Below are positions 1 to 5,690 of a DNA stretch of 20,387 nt, piece after piece. The translations under genes were made by a program, and so were the position numbers. The DNA comes from CAG-390 sp051867815. GTDB lineage: Bacteria; Bacillota; Clostridia; Oscillospirales; CAG-272. Position 1 is the stretch's first letter. Each line of letters begins with the position of its first letter. The DNA lies in contig JBJDZD010000014.1 of the NCBI GenBank assembly GCA_051867815.1, positions 1 to 20,387 on the forward strand, in the 5' to 3' direction. The notes under the pieces were generated by a model that had not been told where the DNA came from, searched no databases, and was given only the letters and a program-made list of their open reading frames with translations.

Positions 1-33
1 GTGCGGAGGTGTCTTATATTGTTTCGGGTAAGC

Positions 34-378
34 TTAAACGATCTTCTCTTTAACCTTGGAAGCCTTGCCTACTCTGTCACGCAGATAGTAGAGCTTTGCA
101 CGTCTGACAACACCGGAACGAATGACTTCGACCTTAACAACGTTTGGAGAATGAATGGGGAAGGTCTTCTCAACACCAACAGAGTAAGAAACGCGTCTTA
201 CAGTGAAGGTCTCGGAAATTCCGCCGCCGTGCTTTGCGATGACAACGCCCTCGAAAAGCTGGATTCTCTCACGTGCTCCCTCTTTAATGCGGTTGTGAAT
301 ACGAACCGTATCTCCGACATTAACAACGGGGAGTTCAGACTTAAGATGCTCCTTGGTAATAGCTGCAATGTAATCCAT
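34..378 (-). CDS. rplS: 50S ribosomal protein L19
   Basis: This encodes L19, a structural protein of the large ribosomal subunit located near the interface with the 30S subunit. The 114-residue product is close to the usual L19 length and contains family-typical stretches such as VGDTVRIHNRIKEGARERIQ, the FEGVVIA strand, the SVGVEKTFP segment and a C-terminal RRAKLYYLRDR block. The reading frame stays open 27 codons further upstream. I place the start at the ATG at 376-378 (protein begins MDYIAAITKEHLK) because a strong AGGAGG lies at 387-392 and L19 proteins begin this way. In many Firmicutes rplS follows rpsP-rimM-trmD. Here it has its own promoter and follows a two-component operon on the same strand, with its -35 box five bases past the kinase stop codon. 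Identification is very secure. Confidence 0.97.
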   Translation of the reverse strand: MDYIAAITKEHLKSELPVVNVGDTVRIHNRIKEGARERIQLFEGVVIAKHGGGISETFTVRRVSYSVGVEKTFPIHSPNVVKVEVIRSGVVRRAKLYYLRDRVGKASKVKEKIV

Positions 379-464
379 TACCTGTTCCTCCTTTTTATAG
401 AAGTAGTTTTGAGCGTTCATACCGAGCATGCAGAGGACCGCCCTATTGTTTGTGCGCACAGCAC
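379..464 (-). ncRNA. Probable L19 mRNA leader
   Basis: About 86 nt lie between the predicted transcription start (about 464) and the rplS start codon. The transcript contains AGGGCGGTCCTCTGCATG (plus-strand positions about 429-446), which looks like the conserved core of the ribosomal-protein L19 leader described in Firmicutes, an autoregulatory element bound by L19. Its position directly upstream of rplS fits. I am matching it from memory and have not folded it against the family model, so the assignment is tentative. Confidence 0.45.
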
Positions 465-470
465 CGATAT

Positions 471-499
471 ATTATAGCACAAGTTGAAATAAAATGCAA
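471..499 (-). promoter_or_regulatory. rplS promoter
   Basis: Read on the minus strand there is a -35 TTGCAT (494-499), a 17-base spacer, and a perfect -10 TATAAT (471-476) preceded by TGC, which makes it an extended -10. Transcription should begin near 464. The -35 begins only five bases beyond the stop codon of the upstream histidine kinase gene. Confidence 0.8.
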
Positions 500-504
500 T
501 AGTT

Positions 505-1545
505 TTAGGAAATTTTCTCAAAGTTTTTTGCATTTTTCAAGAAAACCGTGAATTTACAGCCGCCCCCGGGCAGATTTTCCGCCTTTACGGTGCCTCCCGA
601 CATATCGACGATGCGTTTGACGAGGGAGAGACCGAGTCCATTGCCCTCCTGCTTATGTGAGGTGTCCTCCTGATAGAATTTTTCAAAAATATGCTTCTGC
701 GCCGCGTCGGATATGCCCGGTCCGCGATCCTCGACCGTGAATATCACTTCCCCGGCCTTCTCCGTAAGCCTGAGCACAACAAGCTCACCCTGGGGACTGA
801 ATTTTACCGCATTTCCGATGAGATTATTCCAAACGTGCAAGAGCATGGCGCGGTCGCCCGTGTAAGTAATCTCGTCAAGCTCGATATCGAATTCGATCTC
901 CTTTTGTGTCCACTTGGATTCGAGAAGCATGATGGAAGAGCGTATCTGCTCGTCAAGGCGGAAGGTATCTTCATTCAGTTCAACGGTTCCGCTTTCGAGC
1001 TTTGAAATGATAAGAACGTTGCCGACAAGCTCGGATAGGCGGCGCGTGTTGAAAAGTATCTTTTCCGTGTAGCGCTCGCGCTCCTCGTCGGTGGATTCGG
1101 GATTCTGAAGGAGAGTGGCGTAGCCCTCGATTGCGCTGAGGGGCGTTTTTATCTCGTGGGAAACGTTGGAAACGAAGTCTGACTGAAGCATTTCCGTACT
1201 TCCGAGGTCCTCGGTCATGGAATTAAAGCTGCTGTTCATCTCGCGGATCTCCCTTATCTTGCTGTTTTTATCAAGTCGGATGGAAAAGTCACCGCCCGAT
1301 ACCTTTTTCATTGATTCGGAGAGCGTGGCAATTGGCTTAAGGAAGAAGGAGTTGATGAGAACGGCAAGTCCCACGGCGATACATACGGAGCAGATGGTGA
1401 AGAAAGCGAAGGGTGAATTATTGAGGTCAACGTCAAGCGCCCACGAAAGCAGTCTTGCAATGCCAACCGCGGCAATGACCTCGCCTATGGTAAAAATAGC
1501 AAGGTAAAAATTCAGATTCAGTATCTTCGAGAGCAGTTTTCTCAT
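505..1545 (-). CDS. Sensor histidine kinase (HAMP-HisKA-HATPase)
   Basis: This is a membrane-bound sensor kinase of a two-component system. It autophosphorylates on a histidine and passes the phosphate to the response regulator encoded just upstream. Visible layout of the 346 residues: two membrane segments (about 10-35 and 47-69) with only a very short loop between them; a HAMP linker (about 70-120); a HisKA box SHEIKTPLSAIEGY with phospho-accepting His130; an N box WNNLIGNAVKF (about 239-249); a G1 box DRGPGIS (273-279); an F box FEKFYQ; and a G2 box GNGLGLSL (301-308). All ATP-binding motifs are intact. The tiny extracellular loop suggests sensing within the membrane or at the envelope rather than through a large ligand domain. 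The start codon overlaps the stop of the response regulator (ATGA, 1542-1545). The signal is unknown. No terminator is visible between this gene and rplS. Confidence 0.93.
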   Translation of the reverse strand: MRKLLSKILNLNFYLAIFTIGEVIAAVGIARLLSWALDVDLNNSPFAFFTICSVCIAVGLAVLINSFFLKPIATLSESMKKVSGGDFSIRLDKNSKIREIREMNSSFNSMTEDLGSTEMLQSDFVSNVSHEIKTPLSAIEGYATLLQNPESTDEERERYTEKILFNTRRLSELVGNVLIISKLESGTVELNEDTFRLDEQIRSSIMLLESKWTQKEIEFDIELDEITYTGDRAMLLHVWNNLIGNAVKFSPQGELVVLRLTEKAGEVIFTVEDRGPGISDAAQKHIFEKFYQEDTSHKQEGNGLGLSLVKRIVDMSGGTVKAENLPGGGCKFTVFLKNAKNFEKIS

Positions 1546-2213
1546 GACTTGACCACCTTGTAGCCGACGCCGCGCATGGTCACGATCTTAAAATCCTTGC
1601 AATCACGGAATCTGTCGCGAAGGCGGCCGATGTGGACGTCAACGGTATGGGTATCGGTTCCGGAATCGTAGCCCCAGATATCGTCCATGAGCTGTTGGCG
1701 AGTAAAGATCTTGCCCGGGAAGGACGCCATTTTGAAAAGGAGCATAAACTCCTTCTGAGGCAGTATCATTCGCTCGCCACCGTAAGTTACAGTCAGCGAA
1801 TCACATTCCATGGTGGTCTCGCCGATGTTAAGGCGGCGTTCACTGATGAGCTGAGCACGGCGCAAAAGCGCACCGACACGGAGTATCATTTCGTTAACGT
1901 TAATGGGCTTGACCATATAGTCGTCCGTACCGGACATATAGCCGAGTTGCATTGCATCAAACGCTTCCTTTGCCGTTATCATGAGGACGGGGGTATGGTT
2001 TTCCGAGTCGCGAAGCGCGCGGACAAGCTCGTAGCCGTCCATGACGGGCATCATTATATCGGAAATTATCAAATCGAAATAACCGGCATCTATTTCAGCA
2101 AGAGCCTCCGCGCCGTTTGAAACGCCGACTACGCTGTATCCGTTCTTGGCAAGGACGTGCGAAAAAAGCTGACGAAGCTCTCGATCATCTTCTGCAATAA
2201 GGATGCGAAACAT
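1542..2213 (-). CDS. OmpR/PhoB-family response regulator
   Basis: This is the DNA-binding response regulator paired with the downstream histidine kinase. The 223-residue protein has a receiver domain (about 1-120) with the acidic pocket AEDD (7-10), phospho-acceptor Asp52 in SDIMMPVMDG, a conserved Thr80 and Lys102 in the VKP motif. A C-terminal winged helix follows (about 125-220) with HTVDVHIGRLRDR and the closing TMRGVGYKV typical of OmpR/PhoB regulators. The ATG at 2211-2213 has AGGAGG at 2221-2226. The gene is translationally coupled to the kinase by a 4-base overlap. The stretch just upstream (2227-2283) carries a small perfect hairpin, CACGGC-TCG-GCCGTG, and then runs straight into the 165-bp repeat array. 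I could not find a convincing promoter there, so transcription may begin inside the array or read through from it. Target genes are unknown. Confidence 0.93.
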   Translation of the reverse strand: MFRILIAEDDRELRQLFSHVLAKNGYSVVGVSNGAEALAEIDAGYFDLIISDIMMPVMDGYELVRALRDSENHTPVLMITAKEAFDAMQLGYMSGTDDYMVKPINVNEMILRVGALLRRAQLISERRLNIGETTMECDSLTVTYGGERMILPQKEFMLLFKMASFPGKIFTRQQLMDDIWGYDSGTDTHTVDVHIGRLRDRFRDCKDFKIVTMRGVGYKVVKS

Positions 2214-2283
2214 GGAAAATCCTCCTAAAATCAGCGCGATGCGCCGTATATCATCACGGCTCGGCCGTGTATCTATCGCTTTT

Positions 2284-2996
2284 AACCCACCGTTTGCGCG
2301 TTAAGTGCGCCAATAAAATAAAGTTATTGCTACGCGCAAACATTGATTGTTGCTTTGCAACAATCAGGTGGGTACAAGTATACAGCATCGGTAGCAAAAG
2401 GTCCACATCCCCGGTGGGGATGATTCCTGCGTACCCGGTGGGACTTGTAACCCACCGTTTGCGCGTTAAGTGCGGCAGTANNNNNNNNNNNNNNNNNNNN
2501 NNNNNNNNNNNNNNNNNNNNNNNNNNNNNNNNNNNNNNNNNNNNNNNNNNNNNNNNNNNNNNNNNNNNNNNNNNNNNNNNCTACGCGCAAACATTGATTG
2601 TTGCTTTGCAACAATCAGGTGGGTACAAGTATACAACATCGGTAGCAAAAAGTCCACATCCCCGGTGGGGATGATCCCTGCGTACCCGGTGGGACTTGTA
2701 ACCCACCGTTTGCGCGTTAAGTGCGGCAGTAAAATATAATTATTGCTACGCGCAAACATTGATTGTTGCTTTGCAACAATCAGGTGGGTACAAGTATACA
2801 ACATCGGTAGCAAAAAGTCCACATCCCCGGTGGGGATGATCCCTGCGTACCCGGTGGGACTTGTAACCCACCGTTTGCGCGTTAGGTGCGGCAGTAAAAT
2901 ATAGTTATTGCTACGCGCAAACATTGATTGTTGCTTTGCAACAATCAGGTGGGTACAAGTATACAGCATCGGTAGCAAAAAGTCCACATCCCCGGT
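2284..2996. repeat. 165-bp tandem repeat array, tRNA-derived
   Basis: Near-identical units begin with AACCCACCGTTTGCGCGTTA at 2284, 2449, 2700 and 2865. The spacings 2284-2449 and 2700-2865 are both exactly 165 bp; the middle interval contains the N gap. Units differ by only a few substitutions. Each contains several inverted repeats: TGATTGTTGC-TTT-GCAACAATCA (2760-2782 in one copy); GTTTGCGCGT paired with ACGCGCAAAC about 30 bases away; CATCCCC-GGT-GGGGATG; and GGTGGG-ACTTGTAA-CCCACC. The last two resemble the terminator hairpin and T-arm of the adjoining tRNA-Leu, with a small deletion and an inserted T in the loop. The last unit merges directly into the intact terminator and tRNA. No convincing gene is present. 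Copy number is uncertain because of the gap. Confidence 0.9.
2481..2580. other. Assembly gap (100 N) inside the repeat array
   Basis: Exactly 100 N residues interrupt a repeat unit. By comparison with the intact unit starting at 2700, only 14 bases are missing between the flanking repeat sequences if the array simply continues, so the true missing length should be 14 plus a multiple of 165. The figure of 100 is therefore best read as a placeholder. Confidence 0.95.
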
Positions 2997-3013
2997 GGGG
3001 ATGTGGACTTTTT
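2977..3013 (-). terminator. Terminator of tRNA-Leu(CAA)
   Basis: This is a 17-bp perfect stem: AAAAAGTCCACATCCCC (2977-2993), loop GGT, then GGGGATGTGGACTTTTT (2997-3013). On the minus strand it directly follows the tRNA CCA end and ends in a T run, as expected for an intrinsic terminator. The stem is symmetric enough to work in both directions. Shortened versions recur in each 165-bp repeat. Confidence 0.9.
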
Positions 3014-3099
3014 GGTGCCGGTGGTGGGACTTGAACCCACACGATATTGCTACCAACGGATTTTGAGTCCGTCGCGTCTGCCGATTCCGCCACACCGGC
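3013..3099 (-). tRNA. tRNA-Leu (anticodon CAA)
   Basis: This is an 87-nt class II tRNA reading UUG codons. The acceptor stem is GCCGGTG/CACCGGC with discriminator A and an encoded CCA (3013-3015). The anticodon stem ACGGA/TCCGT encloses the loop CTCAAAA, giving anticodon CAA. The variable arm is about 15 nt, as expected for leucine. The T arm is GTGGG-TTCAAGT-CCCAC. All stems pair correctly when counted by hand. A promoter lies upstream and a strong terminator starts immediately at the 3' end. Confidence 0.96.
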
Positions 3100-3109
3100 G
3101 TGCCAGATT

Positions 3110-3138
3110 ATTATAGCACAAAAGCGGATGAAAATCAA
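3110..3138 (-). promoter_or_regulatory. tRNA-Leu(CAA) promoter
   Basis: On the minus strand, -35 TTGATT (3133-3138), a 17-base spacer and -10 TATAAT (3110-3115) preceded by TGC. The transcript would start a few bases before the mature tRNA 5' end at 3099, as usual for short tRNA units. Confidence 0.75.
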
Positions 3139-3254
3139 TAGTTTTTGCAAAAATTTTCTACCGTTCGGCAAATCCGGAGATTTTCTTATTTTCTTTGACC
3201 TATTTTCAACCATCGGCATATCCTCTTAAAGAAAACAACTAAGGAGGTCTTTTT

Positions 3255-3695
3255 ATGGAAAGAAGCTCAAACACGCCTGCTCCCATGACCGGACGGGGAT
3301 ATCTTGTGGTATCCGTTCGTACCGGCTCCGGTGCAATACCGCTTGAGGGAGCACTTGTCACACTGCGCGGCGAAGAAACAACGGAGGGCGATGCCATAGC
3401 ATCCTTCATCTCCGATCAAAGCGGAAACACCCCGCGCATAACTCTCCCGGCTCCTCCGCGCTCGGCATCCGAATCGCCCGGCAGTTTGAAACCGTACGCA
3501 AGCTACAGCGCGGATGTGTCTCTTGACGGCTATTACACAAATCTCTATACCAACATACCGGTTTTTGACGGAATAACCTCCGTTCAAACTGCTTATCTCA
3601 TCCCTCTCCCCGAATCCGGCGGAGTGGACAGCGACGAGGTATTTACCTTCGATGCTCGGACGGGGGAGGCGCTGAGAGGAGGTACGGATGAATAA
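3255..3695 (+). CDS. SleC N-terminal-like beta-sandwich protein, spore-associated
   Basis: This 146-residue protein resembles the N-terminal part of the clostridial spore cortex-lytic enzyme SleC, a carboxypeptidase-regulatory-like beta fold. Recognisable pieces are GYLVVSVRTGSGAIPLEGA (about 15-33), a DQSGNTPRITLPAPP stretch, SPGSLKPYASYSADVSLDGY and VFDGITSVQTAYLIPLP. In SleC this domain is fused ahead of the catalytic region; here it is a separate short protein. No signal peptide or membrane segment is seen. The start at 3255 is supported by AAGGAGG at 3241-3247. The 3' end overlaps the next gene by 8 bases, so the two are probably co-translated in fixed ratio. A TTGACC at 3195-3200 may be part of a promoter, but I see no matching -10. 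The exact role is not established; a chaperone, pro-domain or scaffold for the cortex-lytic partner is an inference. Confidence 0.75.
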   Translation: MERSSNTPAPMTGRGYLVVSVRTGSGAIPLEGALVTLRGEETTEGDAIASFISDQSGNTPRITLPAPPRSASESPGSLKPYASYSADVSLDGYYTNLYTNIPVFDGITSVQTAYLIPLPESGGVDSDEVFTFDARTGEALRGGTDE

Positions 3696-5094
3696 CTCCG
3701 CTGTTCTGCCCGTAATTCCCGAATACATTACGGTACATCTCGGCCGCCCGACCGAAGCGGCGAGAAACGTGACGCTTCCCTTCCTTGACTACGTTGCAAA
3801 CGTTGCTTCAAGCGAGATCTATCCCACTTGGCCGGAAAATGCGCTAAGAGCGAACATCTACGCGCAGGTGTCCTTTGCTCTCAACCGTATATACACCGAA
3901 TTTTACCGTTCGCGCGGATATGATTTCGATATCACCAATTCCACGTCAATAGATCAGGCCTTCGTTGAAGGTCGCGATATATTTTCAAACATCCGAGAGT
4001 TGGCAAGCGAGCTTTTTGACAGCTACGTCACGCGCGGCGACAGCGTTGAGCCTTATTTCACTCAGTACTGCGACGGCGAACGCGTCAACTGCAACGGCCT
4101 GAAGCAATGGGGGACGGTACCCCTTGCCGAACAGGGCATGACTCCTCTGGAGATACTGCAATATTATTACGGCAACGATATCGGAATCCGCACCAACGTT
4201 CCGACAGAGGCGGTCGGCCCCTCTGCGCCCGAAGTACCGCTTTCGCTCGGTTCGGTCAACAATGATGTCCGGACAGTACAGATTCGGCTCAACCGCATAT
4301 CGAACAACTACCCGGCGATACCGAAAATCATACGCACGGACGGCATTTTCGGTAACGACACCGAGGCGGCGGTCAGAGCTTTTCAGCAGATAGCGGAGAT
4401 TGACGTTGACGGCGTTGTCGGCAAGGCCACATGGTACGCCATTCTCTTCTATTACAACGCCGTTAAGCGTCTGAACGAGCTTGACTCCGAGGGAATTGCA
4501 CTTAGCGAGGTCACGCAACAGTATCCCGGCGTTTTGCAGTTGGGTTCAACCGGAAATGCAGTTGAAAATTTGCAATTCTATATCAACTACGTGGCGAATT
4601 TCTATCCCTCAATACCGCGAGTGGAGCGCGACGGCGTTTTCGGCCCGGCTACGGAGAACGCCGTTCGGCAGGTACAGGCGACCTTCGGGCTTGCCGAGGA
4701 CGGAATCGTCGGCCCCGTAACCTGGCAGGCGCTTTACAATGCCTACCTCGGCATCATTGATACCATTCCGCTTGAATACACCGAGGCATCGGGCGTGCCC
4801 TTCCCCGGCGTTGTGCTTCGTGTTGGAAGCGAGGGCGAGGACGTTTTGCTTTTGCAAAAATATCTCAACAGAATCGCCGAGGATTATCCGGAGATACCAA
4901 GCGTCAGCGTAACGGGATATTTCGGTGAGCAGACCGAGGCGGCCGTGCTTGCTTTTCAAAGATATTTCGGAACGAGTGCGCAAAGCGGTATCGTTGATGC
5001 CGTGACGTGGGATGCCATAGTCAATATTTTTGATGATGTCACGGGCGCGGACAGCGTGCGCGAGGGGCAGTATCCCGGATTTCCCGTAAATTAG
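3688..5094 (+). CDS. SleC-like cortex-lytic protein: SpoIID-type domain plus three peptidoglycan-binding repeats
   Basis: This is a probable spore cortex-lytic or peptidoglycan-remodelling enzyme. Residues about 8-170 match my recollection of the central SleC region: IPEYITVHLG near the start, then NVASSEIYPTWPENALRAN (38-56), which corresponds to the SpoIID lytic transglycosylase active-site region with Glu43 as the likely catalytic residue, then RGYDFDITNSTSIDQ and FTQYCDGERVNC. Three peptidoglycan-binding (PGB_1-type) repeats follow at about 186-257, 283-353 and 376-449, each with a D-G-x-F-G or G-Y-F-G motif, AV..FQ and a closing TW.A. SleC usually has one C-terminal repeat, so this is an expanded version. 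The start is set by AGGAGG at 3677-3682. No signal peptide is visible, which suits a protein made during sporulation. The activity itself is inferred from the family. Confidence 0.82.
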   Translation: MNNSAVLPVIPEYITVHLGRPTEAARNVTLPFLDYVANVASSEIYPTWPENALRANIYAQVSFALNRIYTEFYRSRGYDFDITNSTSIDQAFVEGRDIFSNIRELASELFDSYVTRGDSVEPYFTQYCDGERVNCNGLKQWGTVPLAEQGMTPLEILQYYYGNDIGIRTNVPTEAVGPSAPEVPLSLGSVNNDVRTVQIRLNRISNNYPAIPKIIRTDGIFGNDTEAAVRAFQQIAEIDVDGVVGKATWYAILFYYNAVKRLNELDSEGIALSEVTQQYPGVLQLGSTGNAVENLQFYINYVANFYPSIPRVERDGVFGPATENAVRQVQATFGLAEDGIVGPVTWQALYNAYLGIIDTIPLEYTEASGVPFPGVVLRVGSEGEDVLLLQKYLNRIAEDYPEIPSVSVTGYFGEQTEAAVLAFQRYFGTSAQSGIVDAVTWDAIVNIFDDVTGADSVREGQYPGFPVN

Positions 5095-5102
5095 GAGGCA
5101 CA

Positions 5103-5627
5103 ATGGCAACGAATCCAAGAACGGAAGCCTATGCACGCAGAAATCTGCAAAAATATCTGCGTCAGTTGGCTTATTTTGATAAAAACATTCCTCTCGTGCC
5201 GATAGACGGCAACCCGGGCAGCGTAACGACCGATGCCATTCGCGCATTTCAGGCGCGAATCGGCTTACCCGTGACCGGGGTCGCCGACCGCGAGACCTGG
5301 GATGCGCTTTACGAGGATTATCTCATTTCGCTTGAAAACGAATCGGCACCATCCGGTTTTTCACCTTTTCCGAACAAACCGAGCGGATATACGATCAAGC
5401 TCGGCGACAAGGGCTTCCTCGTTTCGGCTATACAGTATATGCTTGAGGAAATATCGGTCTTTTTCCCGATAAAGCCGGTTGAAGTTACGGGGGTTTATGA
5501 CGATCAGACGCAGGACGCCGTCAGCGAGGTGCAGGCAAGGTACCTCCTTCCCGTGACGGGCGAGGTCAACAAGCTGACCTGGAATGCGCTCGTTCGTCTT
5601 TATGAGTCCACCTACCTTTATCAATGA
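5103..5627 (+). CDS. Peptidoglycan-binding protein, two PGB_1-type repeats
   Basis: This 174-residue protein consists almost entirely of two peptidoglycan-binding repeats. The first (about 6-81) runs from ARRNLQKYLRQLAYFD through DGNPGSVTTDAIRAFQ to VTGVADRETWDALY. The second (about 99-170) runs from KLGDKGFLVSAIQYML through VTGVYDDQTQDAVSEVQ to TGEVNKLTWNALV. No catalytic domain, signal peptide or membrane segment is visible. It begins 8 bases after the preceding stop codon with AGGAGG at 5093-5098 and is surely in the same operon. It probably helps anchor or position the SleC-like enzyme on cortex peptidoglycan. That role is inference; the domain assignment is solid. Confidence 0.85.
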   Translation: MATNPRTEAYARRNLQKYLRQLAYFDKNIPLVPIDGNPGSVTTDAIRAFQARIGLPVTGVADRETWDALYEDYLISLENESAPSGFSPFPNKPSGYTIKLGDKGFLVSAIQYMLEEISVFFPIKPVEVTGVYDDQTQDAVSEVQARYLLPVTGEVNKLTWNALVRLYESTYLYQ

Positions 5628-5629
5628 AT

Positions 5630-5684
5630 AAAGGGCCGCCCTTTTGATGTAAAATATAACTAAAGCAAAAACGAAAAAGGGCGG
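5630..5684 (+). promoter_or_regulatory. Overlapping hairpins ahead of clpC
   Basis: Two mutually exclusive pairings can be drawn in the 63 bases between the peptidoglycan-binding gene and clpC. AAAGGG (5630-5635) can pair with CCCTTT (5639-5644), followed by one more T, forming a short terminator-like hairpin. Alternatively CCGCCCTTTT (5636-5645) can pair with AAAAGGGCGG (5675-5684), whose end lies beside the clpC start and would cover its ribosome binding site. A TATAAC hexamer at 5655-5660 could be a -10 but lacks a clear -35. A switch is possible but unproven. Confidence 0.4.
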
Positions 5685-5690
5685 TCGGTC

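Noticed and set aside
1632..2120. 162-codon plus-strand frame opposite the response regulator
   Set aside because: Shadow of a clear OmpR-family gene; no ribosome binding site or family features.
2284..2996. Array considered as a CRISPR
   Set aside because: The whole 165-bp unit is repeated with no variable spacers, and no cas genes are present.
2466..3095. Long minus-strand open frame with 55-residue repeats across the tandem array
   Set aside because: The unit length of 165 is divisible by three, so a frame open in one unit stays open in all. It starts inside tRNA-Leu, crosses the N gap, is open on the other strand too and has no suitable ribosome binding site.
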